Source: Chloroflexota bacterium
GTDB taxonomy: Bacteria; Chloroflexota; Dehalococcoidia; Dehalococcoidales; UBA2162
Length of the DNA: 45,591 bases
Direction of reading: 5' to 3'
Assembly (NCBI GenBank): GCA_016190825.1
Contig: JACPPV010000010.1
Span: forward strand, 1 to 45,591
The position numbers and the translations under genes are program-made. This document shows, piece after piece, positions 1 through 10,651 of the stretch; position 1 is the first letter of the stretch; the number at the start of each line of letters is the position of its first letter. Below the pieces are notes generated by a model. The model saw nothing but the letters and a program-made list of their open reading frames with translations, did not search any database and was not told the origin of the DNA.

Positions 1-142
1 CCCCCCCCCCACCTCGCGCACGAAAACAGCGTAACGACAAGACCTCCTAACAACTGGCAATATCCCTTTCCCTAACGATTCTCGGATGGCGCTGGCGGGC
101 GCGGCCTACGCGGCCTCTTTCATTACCATTCACGCGAAATAT

Positions 143-163
143 CTCCCGTACTTGATACGGGAG
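143..163. repeat. Small perfect palindrome with CTTGA loop
   Basis: An 8-bp perfect inverted repeat, CTCCCGTA / TACGGGAG, encloses the loop CTTGA. The same loop, as its complement TCAAG, recurs in the palindrome at 38,609-38,625. The rest of 1-216 shows no convincing gene, only a C10 run at the window edge. Confidence 0.6.
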
Positions 164-216
164 CGGGAATCTACTCCCTCCACACTAAGGTGATACAGGC
201 GTCCCTGCCTGCCAGC

Positions 217-245
217 TTCACGCCAGACCTGATTCATGCTATAAT
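217..245 (+). promoter_or_regulatory. Putative gyrB promoter
   Basis: TTCACG (217-222) is followed after 17 bp by TATAAT (240-245), preceded by TGC as an extended -10. Transcription would start near 252, giving gyrB a leader of about 165 nt. Confidence 0.5.
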
Positions 246-288
246 AGCTTTGCAGAATGAATAGACCATTCTCGGTGTTTGCCGTTGA

Positions 289-2826
<2,538 letters not shown>

Positions 2827-2885
2827 GGGGACGCCTTTTCCCTAAGAGTCGAGGAGTTCCCCCCAAAAGTCTCAGCGTTGACCTG

Positions 2886-2894
2886 TGATATAAT
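2886..2894 (+). promoter_or_regulatory. Extended -10 element before the HNH gene
   Basis: TGA followed by TATAAT forms an extended -10 only 7 bp before the ATG at 2902, so the transcript would be nearly leaderless. No good -35 hexamer is seen at 17 bp spacing. Confidence 0.4.
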
Positions 2895-2901
2895 ACACGT
2901 T

Positions 2902-3477
2902 ATGCAGCAACCACCTGACAAGTTTGTGATTGCGAAAAAGGATATTGAGGTATCAAGAGGGATTGGGGTTCGCAAGGATGAGGTAGGTATCATAAGGGCT
3001 GAGTCAGCAAGAAAATCCTCCATCTTTTTTATTAGAATCTGGCAAGAAGTCACATTAAGTCCTGACGATTTTGAGATTTTTGATGTTGCAAGAACCGGCG
3101 ATGCTTTCCCCAAAAAGATTTGCAATATTTGCCATAAACTTCTGAGCACCACTCAGTTCGCAAAGAACCAAAACAATATCAATAGGCCAGTTCGAAGGCC
3201 ATCATGCCAAGAATGTAGAAAGACGCTTGAAGGAACGTCCCCAACTCCAAAAGAAAAGCGCAAATGGTCAAGAACTAAGCCCCAAAACGAACCTTTTGAG
3301 TGCCCAATCTGTGGGAAAAGGACTATTGCCGGTGTAACGTCGAAAGTGGTTCTTGATCACAATCACCGTACCGGAAAAGTTAGAGGTTGGGTGTGTGACA
3401 GTTGTAATACCGGAATAGGTAGATTCAAAGATGATACGGAGATTCTAAAAAGAGCTATTGAATACATCGAGAAGTAA
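2902..3477 (+). CDS. HNH endonuclease, endonuclease VII family
   Basis: A predicted DNA-cutting HNH nuclease of 191 residues. The C-terminus has CPICGK, then LDHNHRTGKVRGWVCDSC and NTGIGRF, which is the recombination endonuclease VII type of HNH fold with two zinc-binding CxxC pairs. A second pair of CxxC motifs (CNICHK and CQEC) lies mid-protein, after an N-terminal beta-rich part I do not recognise. I chose the ATG at 2902; a TTG at 2878 is possible but falls in the promoter. The 3' end overlaps the convergent methyltransferase gene by 23 bp. Beside two methyltransferases it is most plausibly the restriction enzyme of a restriction-modification system. The alternative is a stray homing-type nuclease. 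Confidence 0.8.
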   Translation: MQQPPDKFVIAKKDIEVSRGIGVRKDEVGIIRAESARKSSIFFIRIWQEVTLSPDDFEIFDVARTGDAFPKKICNICHKLLSTTQFAKNQNNINRPVRRPSCQECRKTLEGTSPTPKEKRKWSRTKPQNEPFECPICGKRTIAGVTSKVVLDHNHRTGKVRGWVCDSCNTGIGRFKDDTEILKRAIEYIEK

Positions 3478-4354
3478 CTAAACTCAGTCTCCTTTCCGTC
3501 AAGTCGACATACTCTTGAGATATGTCACAGCCAATGTAAAAGCGCTTGTTTTTAAGAGCCATTTTACAAGTAGTCCCAGAGCCACACATCGGGTCAAAAA
3601 CAACCTCATTCTGATTAGTCCAAGTAAGTATGTGGTCTTCAGCTAATTTCTCAGGGAAAACCGCAGGATGTTCGAAGGCAATTTTATCGCTTGTCGTTCC
3701 GTGAAGACCCGTGGCATAAGCCCAAATATTTGTCTTTGTTTTTTCGGGTTTGAGTTCACCTAAAATCTTCTTGTTTATCCCATCCGCCCCTTTATTGAAG
3801 GGTAACATTTCTTGACCTTGTCTCGCTGTTTTAACTCGTAAAGGGTTAAATATTTTTGGGCTGCCCTTACTTAAAACAAACATAAACTCAAAACAGTTCG
3901 TATAGGCATTAGTTCTCATAAAGGGAGTATTCTTCTTCATGTAAATCATAACATCGTGAACATTGAATCCGACTTCTTGAAAGAATAAGGCTTGCCTAAA
4001 ACTCGTAAGACTTCTGTCCCCATTCTTAATTTTGTCACCAACAACCCAAACCACAATTCCGCCTTTTTTGGTTACCCTCAACAGATTCTTGGCGATGCTC
4101 TCAAAGTCAAAATGATAGCCATTGTAATTTCTTAGTTCGTCATAAGGGGGTGAAGTAACGGTCAAATCAACAGAGTTTTCTTCCATTGCCCTCATCAATT
4201 CAACACAGTCAGAGTGATATATACTGTTTAGCTTAATTAACGGACTTTTGCGCTCACCAGAGGAAGTAGATGAATGTGAGAATGTCAGTCGCGCTCGGCC
4301 TTCCTCACTTATTGCACCTAAGAGACTTGGTTGGCGGTCAAGACTTTTTACCAT
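3455..4354 (-). CDS. DNA methyltransferase, N4-cytosine/N6-adenine type
   Basis: A predicted site-specific amino-methyltransferase using S-adenosylmethionine, 299 residues. The catalytic motif IV, TSPPY, lies in the N-terminal half, and the SAM-binding motif I, FDPMCGSGTT, near the C-terminus. This is the permuted motif order of the beta class. SPPY instead of DPPY fits either m4C or m6A transfer. It is the last gene of a minus-strand run (small regulator, methyltransferase, this gene) and converges on the HNH gene. Its first 45 or so residues precede the recognisable domain, so a start further downstream is possible. A role in protecting the host site is inferred. Confidence 0.85.
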   Translation of the reverse strand: MVKSLDRQPSLLGAISEEGRARLTFSHSSTSSGERKSPLIKLNSIYHSDCVELMRAMEENSVDLTVTSPPYDELRNYNGYHFDFESIAKNLLRVTKKGGIVVWVVGDKIKNGDRSLTSFRQALFFQEVGFNVHDVMIYMKKNTPFMRTNAYTNCFEFMFVLSKGSPKIFNPLRVKTARQGQEMLPFNKGADGINKKILGELKPEKTKTNIWAYATGLHGTTSDKIAFEHPAVFPEKLAEDHILTWTNQNEVVFDPMCGSGTTCKMALKNKRFYIGCDISQEYVDLTERRLSLVTSRCIQ

Positions 4355-4374
4355 GTCTATTTACTATCTCCCTT

Positions 4375-4394
4375 TTCGTATTTCTCTATTTCTT
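4375..4394. repeat. 20-bp direct repeat, copy 1, next to methyltransferase gene
   Basis: Identical over 20 bp to 5636-5655. This copy covers the last two codons and stop of the methyltransferase at 4386-5615. Read from the other copy, the same bases encode part of the C-terminus of the small upstream gene, so the two copies bracket one gene. Confidence 0.85.
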
Positions 4395-5615
4395 GAAGAC
4401 CAAGATAGCTTCCTGGTCAATAGCGGCCCCAAATTCCCTCATCTTTGGCAGTCTCTTGCTAGGCAGCCTGCGAAAATGAGCGACCTCTAAAGGTACCCCA
4501 ATTGAGTCCATCAATTCCGCTGTTATCTGGGCGTTGTTCAGGATAGTCCTGTGCAGAACTCTGTTCCCGATCACGATGATGACTCTTTGCCGGACGACCC
4601 GAGCGAGTTGCCTGAGCGTCTCATAGTAGTCAGCATAGAACGCAATCGCCTCACGGACGGCTACCGGGTTATCCTGCATAGCTTCTAACGTGTTGAACAA
4701 CGTTGCCGAGGGAGGAACGACTCTTTCAGCTTTACCCCAGCCAAGACTAAGCGCTTTGGAATCTTTCAAATCTTGCCTGCCATAACCAAGCCAGTAAAGC
4801 ATATTCTTAGCAAACTGAGTGTAATTGACGCCGTTTCTTTCATCTCCGTAAGGCGGAGAGCAGATAATAGCATCCACAGCTTCATTGGAAAATCTGAGGT
4901 GACGGCTATCTTCCTTCTCCACATCGGCTCGTGCGGTCATCGGTAACTGCGGAACACGCTGTGCAGCAAGCCTTACCTGGTCTGTAAACTCGGCGAATAC
5001 GTCTGGATTAAACTTTTCTTGCTCCACGGTACTCATGCGTCTCAGACGAACCTCGTTCCTGTAAGTCAGGCTGACGTTGCGGACCGTGGTCGAGAAAAGA
5101 ACTCGGAAAAGTGTGCGTAGGTCAGGTGAATCGATGGCATCAATGGAGATTTTCAGTGCCGTTAAAGGTAAGAGCATGTAGTCCTTGAACCAGAACTCTA
5201 CATATTCTAACTTTCCAAAACGCATTGGAAGGCCGTTATAGTTTTTGGCCTGGGCCAGAACTCGCGCCCCTATCCTTGAGATACTATCACCATCGATATA
5301 TGTAGTTTTCGCCTTTGAAACTAGTACCGCAAGATTGTTGATGTCTCGGCCCACTGCTTCCCGGCCAGATCGGATAGCTTCTACAAGCACCGCGCCACCT
5401 CCACAGAATGGATCAAGCACTGAGCCTCCGGTTGGAACATACGTATCGATCAACTTTCGGGCCAAGCCCGGTATCATTGCAGCAACGTAAGTATGAATCG
5501 CGTGCGTGGAGCAGCGCGTATCTTGACCCTGAAAATCCCAAGCACCATCTGATAATCCTTGCCCGGCTGATTCAAAAGAATCTTGAGGTTGCAGCGGATT
5601 TATAGCTATAACCAC
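4386..5615 (-). CDS. Second DNA methyltransferase (DNA methylase N4/N6 family)
   Basis: A predicted SAM-dependent DNA methyltransferase of 409 residues. Motif I (VLDPFCGGGAVLVEA) comes first, with GRDIN behind it. Motif IV (CSPPYGDERNG) lies near the middle, which is the non-permuted order, unlike its neighbour. A short conserved run, TRCSTHAIHTY, precedes motif I, as in several phage and restriction-modification methylases. The start is GTG at 5615, supported by GAGG about 8 nt upstream. The gene lies 11 bp downstream of the small regulator gene and is bracketed by a 20-bp direct repeat. Two methyltransferases beside one nuclease suggest an asymmetric (type IIS-like) site, one enzyme per strand. 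Confidence 0.85.
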   Translation of the reverse strand: MVIAINPLQPQDSFESAGQGLSDGAWDFQGQDTRCSTHAIHTYVAAMIPGLARKLIDTYVPTGGSVLDPFCGGGAVLVEAIRSGREAVGRDINNLAVLVSKAKTTYIDGDSISRIGARVLAQAKNYNGLPMRFGKLEYVEFWFKDYMLLPLTALKISIDAIDSPDLRTLFRVLFSTTVRNVSLTYRNEVRLRRMSTVEQEKFNPDVFAEFTDQVRLAAQRVPQLPMTARADVEKEDSRHLRFSNEAVDAIICSPPYGDERNGVNYTQFAKNMLYWLGYGRQDLKDSKALSLGWGKAERVVPPSATLFNTLEAMQDNPVAVREAIAFYADYYETLRQLARVVRQRVIIVIGNRVLHRTILNNAQITAELMDSIGVPLEVAHFRRLPSKRLPKMREFGAAIDQEAILVFKK

Positions 5616-5626
5616 TCTTGTTTCCT

Positions 5627-5845
5627 CTATTTCTCTTCGTATTTCTCTATTTCTTTTGGTACCGCATTCATAAGTATCATACCGGCTATGTCAGCGAAGC
5701 TCCGGTTCCAGTACGGACTATTTCTCATTGCCCGCAGCTTCAGTATTTGTTCCTTCAGGTCTGGCTCGATGGATGAAACTTCGTATGAAAAGGTTGCTCT
5801 TTCCCGAACCCTGGAGCCTTTATGTAGTGCATCGTCTTGCATCAT
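5627..5845 (-). CDS. Small ribbon-helix-helix-like protein, probable autorepressor
   Basis: A 72-residue protein with no certain family. A predicted short strand (RATFSYEV) is followed by a helix (EPDLKEQILKLRAMRN) and, after a loop, a second helix starting SFADIAG. That is the layout of ribbon-helix-helix DNA-binding proteins. It is the first gene of the methyltransferase operon. Four tandem 10-bp units between its promoter and start, one per helical turn, are what such repressors bind. It may therefore control the restriction-modification genes, as C proteins or antitoxin-type repressors do. The fold is inferred by eye only. Confidence 0.55.
   Translation of the reverse strand: MMQDDALHKGSRVRERATFSYEVSSIEPDLKEQILKLRAMRNSPYWNRSFADIAGMILMNAVPKEIEKYEEK
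5636..5655. repeat. 20-bp direct repeat, copy 2
   Basis: Identical to 4375-4394. Here the bases encode residues near the C-terminus of the 72-residue protein. Together the copies suggest that the methyltransferase gene between them was inserted or tandemly duplicated. Confidence 0.85.
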
Positions 5846-5870
5846 TTTACATCACTGCACATCGTTTTAC
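5831..5870. promoter_or_regulatory. Four tandem 10-bp operator-like units
   Basis: On the plus strand, units beginning ATC repeat every 10 bp: ATCGTCTTGC, ATCATTTTAC, ATCACTGCAC, ATCGTTTTAC. They lie between the -10 box and the first codons of the small regulator gene. A one-turn period fits cooperative binding of a small repressor on one DNA face. Confidence 0.6.
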
Positions 5871-5873
5871 TGT

Positions 5874-5902
5874 ATAATACTGCATTTAGCGCATTTTGTC
5901 AA
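5874..5902 (-). promoter_or_regulatory. Strong promoter of the methyltransferase operon
   Basis: Read on the minus strand, TTGACA (complement of 5897-5902) is followed after exactly 17 bp by TATTAT (complement of 5874-5879). The -35 box overlaps the nadD stop codon, so the island begins directly at the end of nadD. Confidence 0.75.
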
Positions 5903-6510
5903 CACTTTCCTTCCAGATACAGCCCTTGCCTCTTTATGTACTCCGCTACCGCGTCAGGAACAAGGCTGCGGATGGATAATCCCTGCGCCACCCTCTCTTT
6001 GATATCCGTGGCGCTGATGTCAATTTCCGGTCTGTCCAGCATGATAAGGCTCTGCGAAATTCCGGAGATAAGCTTATTGAGCCTCTTCAGGTCAGGCATT
6101 TCGTAGCCAGGCCGCGGCACGGCCACAATCCGGCACAACTTCACCAGGCGGGCTGCATCCTTCCACTGCGGTAGCTGGAACAGGTTGTCTTGACCGATGA
6201 TGAAATAAAGTTCAGTCTCTTCGCCAAGCTGCGCCCGCAGGTCTTCGATTGTATCAACCGTAAAGGATGGGCCAGGGCGCTCAACGTCCACCAGCGATAG
6301 CTCAAAACCAGTCCTCCCGGCGATGGCCAGGCGCACCATCTCAACGCGGTGCTCCACCGATGTAACCGGACTGTCGCCCTTTAGCCATGGTTTCCCCGCC
6401 GGTGCAAAAACTACCTTCGCCAGGTCGAGGCAGGACATGACCTCTTCCGCTATCCTGATGTGACCGTTATGTACCGGGTCAAAGGTCCCGCCGAGAATGC
6501 CCACCTTCAT
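5899..6510 (-). CDS. nadD: Nicotinate-nucleotide adenylyltransferase
   Basis: Joins nicotinate mononucleotide with ATP to form nicotinate adenine dinucleotide in NAD synthesis. The N-terminus MKVGILGGTFDPVHNGHI carries the nucleotidyltransferase (T/H)xGH motif. The C-terminal ISATDIKERVAQG corresponds to the ISxTxxR motif with some change. I chose the ATG at 6510 because family members start with the MKVGILGG-like strand; a GTG 39 bp upstream would overlap obg. The 203-residue length is normal. It lies 26 bp downstream of obg and is probably co-transcribed with it, a pairing common in bacteria. Confidence 0.95.
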   Translation of the reverse strand: MKVGILGGTFDPVHNGHIRIAEEVMSCLDLAKVVFAPAGKPWLKGDSPVTSVEHRVEMVRLAIAGRTGFELSLVDVERPGPSFTVDTIEDLRAQLGEETELYFIIGQDNLFQLPQWKDAARLVKLCRIVAVPRPGYEMPDLKRLNKLISGISQSLIMLDRPEIDISATDIKERVAQGLSIRSLVPDAVAEYIKRQGLYLEGKC

Positions 6511-6536
6511 AGTTCGATTGCGCTCACCACAAAACG

Positions 6537-7802
6537 TTACCACTCCCACTCGAAAACGCCGCAGCGGACCTTATCGCCAGGCTTGATTCCCGCCTTGACC
6601 AGCGCCCGGGTGCCCCCCATCCTCTCAAGCTGGAACCGGAGCTCGCGCCGTATCTCCGCATCGGTGAGGTCAACCATTGCGGCGATGCGCTCGAGTGCCG
6701 GTGATGTCACAACAAAGGTCTCACCCTCCTTGCTCACGCTGGCACGGACAGCCCCCGGTCGCGGGCGAAAAATCCTGGCAGGTGCCGCTACGCCGGCCGC
6801 CTTCGCCGCTTCCACTCGCTTGAGCATGTCTGTCACCCGAACCATTAGCGCAGAAACGCCTTCTCCGGTGGCGGCTGCGATGAAACTGACACCAACACCC
6901 GCCTTCCGGAAAGCTGCTTCGAGCTCTTCCAGACGGATGGATACCTCGGGCAAATCAATCTTATTTACTACCACGAGCTGCGGCTTCTCGCCCAGTGCCG
7001 GGTCAAAAAGACTAAGCTCTGTATTTACCAATAGCATATCATCCACCGGGGAAGCCGCTGAGCCGTCAACCAGGTGGATGAACATTTTCGTCCGCATAGC
7101 ATGGCGCAGGAAGTCGAGGCCCAGCCCACGGCCCAGGTGGGCGTCTTCAATCAGCCCGGGAATCTCCGCCAGAACAAAGCTCTCCAGTCCTGACTGCACC
7201 ACTCCTAAGACCGGCTCCAGAGTGGTAAACGGATAGCTGCCGACCTTTGGCTTCGCTCCCGAAGCCGCCGCCAGTAAAGAGGACTTGCCGACGTTCGGAT
7301 AACCGATTATCCCCACATCGGCTATCAGCCGGAGTTCCAGTATGATAGTGCGCTCTTCACCGGCTTGCCCCTTCTGTGCAATGCGGGGTACCCGGTTTAC
7401 CGCGGAAGCAAAATGAATATTACCCCACCCACCCCTTCCACCCCGGGCGATGACCACCTCCTGACCGGCTTGCGTCAGGTCGACAAGAGGCCCTTCGCTC
7501 TGTTCCCGAGCCAGGTCCCAGACGAGCGTCCCCGGGGGCACACTCAATATTACGTCCTTGCCCCTTCTCCCATGCTTCTTTTTGCCCTGCCCATTTCCCC
7601 CCTTCTCCGCACTGTAAAAGCTCCGGCGCCGCAGGTCCCCAAGACCGGCAATACCCGGTTCTGATCTCAAAATGATGTTGCCCCCATCGCCCCCATCGCC
7701 CCCATCAGGACCACCGTAAGGGACAAACTTTTCCCGCCGGAAGCTGATTGCTCCGTTACCGCCATCCCCCGCTTTTACCCTTAGTTGAATATAATCAAAC
7801 AT
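6537..7802 (-). CDS. obg: Obg family GTPase (ObgE/CgtA)
   Basis: An essential ribosome-assembly and stress GTPase that binds the 50S subunit. All three domains are present. The glycine-rich Obg fold spans residues 1-158 (GDGGNGAISFRREKFVPYGG and GGDGGDGG). The G domain has GYPNVGKSSLL, EIPGLIEDAH and NKID. The C-terminal OCT domain (residues 345-421) ends with the usual FEW-type segment. The 421 residues match the OCT-containing subfamily. The ATG start gives the canonical MFDYIQLRVKAGDGG opening. It heads the obg-nadD pair. Confidence 0.97.
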   Translation of the reverse strand: MFDYIQLRVKAGDGGNGAISFRREKFVPYGGPDGGDGGDGGNIILRSEPGIAGLGDLRRRSFYSAEKGGNGQGKKKHGRRGKDVILSVPPGTLVWDLAREQSEGPLVDLTQAGQEVVIARGGRGGWGNIHFASAVNRVPRIAQKGQAGEERTIILELRLIADVGIIGYPNVGKSSLLAAASGAKPKVGSYPFTTLEPVLGVVQSGLESFVLAEIPGLIEDAHLGRGLGLDFLRHAMRTKMFIHLVDGSAASPVDDMLLVNTELSLFDPALGEKPQLVVVNKIDLPEVSIRLEELEAAFRKAGVGVSFIAAATGEGVSALMVRVTDMLKRVEAAKAAGVAAPARIFRPRPGAVRASVSKEGETFVVTSPALERIAAMVDLTDAEIRRELRFQLERMGGTRALVKAGIKPGDKVRCGVFEWEW

Positions 7803-7978
7803 GACCTATACTCAAATTTTCTTCTATGAGATAAAGGATATATTCTTAATAATAATGCTAGCACATTCGTGTCGGGCATTAAATGTGGCTCGAGGTTTTT
7901 CGGTCAGCGCCGAAAGTATGCCGGAGGGTCGGGCGGGTTTTCAAATAGGAGCGGGCCCCGTCAAAAATTTTCGGCCCT

Positions 7979-9352
7979 TTATCGAAAACTTTGCGGGATG
8001 GCAGTAATGCTTGAAGAATAGAGCTTTTGCCGGATTTCAAACACTTTATGTTGTAGTGAGGGGTACGTGTTGAGATCTTCGGCGATCTTTTGATAAGCAT
8101 GGCTGACAGTGGCCGGACTGCGCCCCCCGAGCTCGCGCCCTACCTCCGCCAGCGAGCAATCGGTTTCCTGCCGAATAAGGTACATGGCTACATGTCGCGC
8201 CAAGACAGTGGTTTCGTCCTTTTTGCGGCTCTTTAGATCAGCTGGAGTAAGCTGGAAGGAGCTGACCACCGCCTCAACGATGAGCGCCGGCGTAGGAGGT
8301 GGAGCTTTGGCTTCGTTGCCGGTAATATCCCTGAGCGCCTCAGCAGCCAGCTCACGCGTGACCTTTGATCTGATCAGCTTCGCATAAGCGATTATCCGGT
8401 TCAGCGAACCCTCGAGGGCGCGTATATTTCGGAAAATTTGAAGGGCAATAAGTTCCAGCACGTCCGAGGAAACATCGGCGCCCTTCTCCTTCGCTTTGGT
8501 CTGGAGAATGGACAGGCGGGTATCGAAATCGGGCGGTTGAATGTTTGTTATCAGTCCCCACTCCAGGCGGGAGCGAAGACGCTCGGGGATGCTGGGGATG
8601 TTTTTTGGAGGCTGGTCGCAGGTGATGGCGATCTGCCGGCTATGGTTATGCAACTCGTTGAAGGTATGAAAGAAGTTTTCTCCCGTCTGTTCCTTCCCGC
8701 TGAGGAACTGCACGTCATCAACTAGCAGCATATCGGCGCTGCGATATTTGCTCCGGAATTCTTCAGTTTTCTTCTCTCGCAACGCGGTCAGCAGCTCGTT
8801 GGTATACTGCTCGGCGCTGACGTAGAGAACCCTCAGCCCGTGAGAAAGGGCGAAGTTGCCGATTGCCTGCAGGAGATGAGTCTTGCCGAGTCCCGGCCCA
8901 GCATGAATGACCAAGGGGTTGTAGCTGTACCCGGGGTTCTCGGCGATTCCGAGTGCTGCGGCGTAGGCAAGCTGGTTGCCGTTACCAACAACGAAAGAAT
9001 CAAAGGTATATTTTGGGTTAAACAGGGGCAGTGCCCCCTGCTGAGGTGAGATGGCTTTCCGGCGGCTTTCCCCGCGAAAGGATATTGCTGCAGCGGTACT
9101 GTTCACCTCGAACTGCACCTGCAAGCTATGGCAGGTCAATTGCGTTATTGCCTTTTCAATGAGGGAGCGCAGGTTTCTTTCCAGGTACTCCGAAACGAAG
9201 GTATTGGGAACGCCGACCACCAGCTTTTCCTCCTGCTGGCGCAGTCCGACCGTTCCCTTTAACCACGTATGAAAATTGGATTTGTTAACCTGTAACTGTA
9301 ATTCACCAAGCGTAGCTTCCCAAAGTTGTTGTGGCGTTCGCGTTTCCGTCAA
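7979..9352 (-). CDS. dnaA: Chromosomal replication initiator DnaA
   Basis: Binds DnaA boxes at oriC and melts the origin when bound to ATP. The N-terminal domain begins PQQLWEATLGEL. The AAA+ domain has Walker A GPGLGKTHLLQA and Walker B LLVDDVQFL. The C-terminal domain IV carries the DnaA signature ETDCSLAEVGRELGGR followed by SPATVSHA. It is 457 residues long, which is normal. The start is TTG at 9352, set by AGAGGT 5 nt upstream and by family length. The promoter is at 9407-9435, divergent from fmt. The 176 bp to obg show no clear gene. Confidence 0.97.
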   Translation of the reverse strand: MTETRTPQQLWEATLGELQLQVNKSNFHTWLKGTVGLRQQEEKLVVGVPNTFVSEYLERNLRSLIEKAITQLTCHSLQVQFEVNSTAAAISFRGESRRKAISPQQGALPLFNPKYTFDSFVVGNGNQLAYAAALGIAENPGYSYNPLVIHAGPGLGKTHLLQAIGNFALSHGLRVLYVSAEQYTNELLTALREKKTEEFRSKYRSADMLLVDDVQFLSGKEQTGENFFHTFNELHNHSRQIAITCDQPPKNIPSIPERLRSRLEWGLITNIQPPDFDTRLSILQTKAKEKGADVSSDVLELIALQIFRNIRALEGSLNRIIAYAKLIRSKVTRELAAEALRDITGNEAKAPPPTPALIVEAVVSSFQLTPADLKSRKKDETTVLARHVAMYLIRQETDCSLAEVGRELGGRSPATVSHAYQKIAEDLNTYPSLQHKVFEIRQKLYSSSITAIPQSFR

Positions 9353-9406
9353 GTCAGACCTCTTTTGAATTGCTCAGTGGTGGGGAAAAAGAATTAAAGC
9401 ATCTCT

Positions 9407-9435
9407 AGCATAGTGACGGCGGTTCCCACTGGCAA
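9407..9435 (-). promoter_or_regulatory. dnaA promoter
   Basis: On the minus strand TTGCCA (complement of 9430-9435) is followed after 17 bp by TATGCT (complement of 9407-9412). The start point would be near 9400, about 48 nt before the TTG codon. Confidence 0.6.
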
Positions 9436-9543
9436 AGTTTACAGTGATGATTGCCTGCCACTTTCATCCCCCGTGTTTCCTTGCAAGGTCTATCGGGCTT
9501 GTTTTTTCGCCCTCTTTGTCTCCCGTAGGCATAAAGGCCGCCG

Positions 9544-9572
9544 TTGTTTGGAAAAGTTTTTGATGCTACAAT
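9544..9572 (+). promoter_or_regulatory. fmt promoter
   Basis: TTGTTT (9544-9549), 17 bp, then TACAAT (9567-9572). The start point would be near 9579, only about 17 nt before the fmt TTG codon, which supports that start. Confidence 0.6.
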
Positions 9573-9595
9573 TGCACGCAAAGGGGGGTGATGGC

Positions 9596-10534
9596 TTGCG
9601 AGTTGTTTTCATGGGAACGCCCTGGTTTGCTGTGCCTGCCTTGGAATATCTGGTGCGAAACGGGCACGATGTCGTCGCCGTTTATACCCAGCCGGATAAA
9701 GCAGCCGGGCGTGGGAAAGCCCTGTCGGTTTCGCCGGTAAAGAAGGCGGCGGGGGAACTGGGGCTGCCGCTAGTTCAACCTGCCGGCTTCAAGAAGACTG
9801 AAACAGTGGCGCGGCTGGCAAGTTTTAAGCCCGAGGCCATCATTGTGGTGGCGTTCGGAAAGATATTGCCGGCGTCAGTTCTGGCGATTCCACCCCGCGG
9901 CTGCCTCAACGTCCATCCGTCTCTCCTGCCCAAATTCCGCGGGCCTTCACCCATCGCTTCAGCGCTCCTGTATGGGTCTGATTTCACCGGCGTAAGCATA
10001 TTGTTACTGGATGAAGGAGTAGACAGCGGGCCGGTACTGGCCCGGGCTCAAGTGACGATTCTGCCGCATGATACTGCCGGTTCATTGACGGAGAAATTAT
10101 CTCTCGTTGGCGCGCAGTTGCTAATCGATGTCCTGCCCCGGTGGGCACACGGGGACATCATTCCCCAACCACAGGACAGTTCTCAGGCGACTTATACTCA
10201 GCCGTTCAAGAAGGCGGACGGCGAGATTAACTGGGCGCTCACGGCGGTGGGGATATGGTGGCGGGTGCGGGCGCTCAGTCCGTGGCCCGGGAGTTACACC
10301 ACCTGGGATGGCAAGCAGCTCAAGATTCTCGAGGCGGTGCCATTTCCGGCTGAGAAGAACGCTGAAATCGGTCACGTTGTTCCCCTGTATACGGGAGAAG
10401 CTGCCTTCGGGGTCGGTACGGGGAGCGGGGTGCTGGGAGTCGTGAAAGTGCAGTTGGAAGGCAGGCGGGCGATGTCTTCCGCCGAGTTCTTGCGCGGACA
10501 TAAGGATTTTATCGGGGCGGTGCTGCCGAACTAG
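9596..10534 (+). CDS. fmt: Methionyl-tRNA formyltransferase
   Basis: Formylates initiator Met-tRNA with 10-formyl-THF for translation initiation. The N-terminal Rossmann part opens with LRVVFMGTPWFAVPALE. The formyl-transfer site has LNVHPSLLPKFRGPSPIASALL, with Asn and His in place. The C-terminal anticodon-side domain has QPFKKADGEINW and the RALSPWPG motif. Length from the TTG at 9596 is 312 residues, normal for the family; a GGGGGGTG ribosome site lies 5 nt before it. Longer upstream starts would precede the promoter. The substrate tRNA gene is at 18,207. Confidence 0.95.
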   Translation: MRVVFMGTPWFAVPALEYLVRNGHDVVAVYTQPDKAAGRGKALSVSPVKKAAGELGLPLVQPAGFKKTETVARLASFKPEAIIVVAFGKILPASVLAIPPRGCLNVHPSLLPKFRGPSPIASALLYGSDFTGVSILLLDEGVDSGPVLARAQVTILPHDTAGSLTEKLSLVGAQLLIDVLPRWAHGDIIPQPQDSSQATYTQPFKKADGEINWALTAVGIWWRVRALSPWPGSYTTWDGKQLKILEAVPFPAEKNAEIGHVVPLYTGEAAFGVGTGSGVLGVVKVQLEGRRAMSSAEFLRGHKDFIGAVLPN

Positions 10535-10651
10535 CGCCTTGAGTTAAAAGACCGTTACATATTCTGAACGTGGTGAAGGGGAACGTGCTGAAATGACGGG
10601 TAAAGAACAATCTCGAGCCTGGGCCTACAAACAACAGTCCCGGAGGTTAAA

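Noticed and set aside
1-10. C10 run at the left edge
   Set aside because: Most likely a contig-end or assembly artefact; nothing biological can be claimed.
2878-2894. TTGACC directly before TATAAT as a -35/-10 pair
   Set aside because: The spacing is 5 bp, far too short; only the -10 was kept.
7803-8007. Plus-strand frame between obg and dnaA
   Set aside because: It overlaps the dnaA 3' end, has no ribosome site and no recognisable product.
9353-9595. oriC with a DnaA-box cluster between dnaA and fmt
   Set aside because: Only one weak match to a DnaA box (TGGGGAAAA) near 9382 is seen; no cluster or AT-rich unwinding element.
9413-9595. Longer N-terminus for fmt
   Set aside because: It would extend upstream of the promoter and beyond normal family length; the TTG at 9596 has a good ribosome site.
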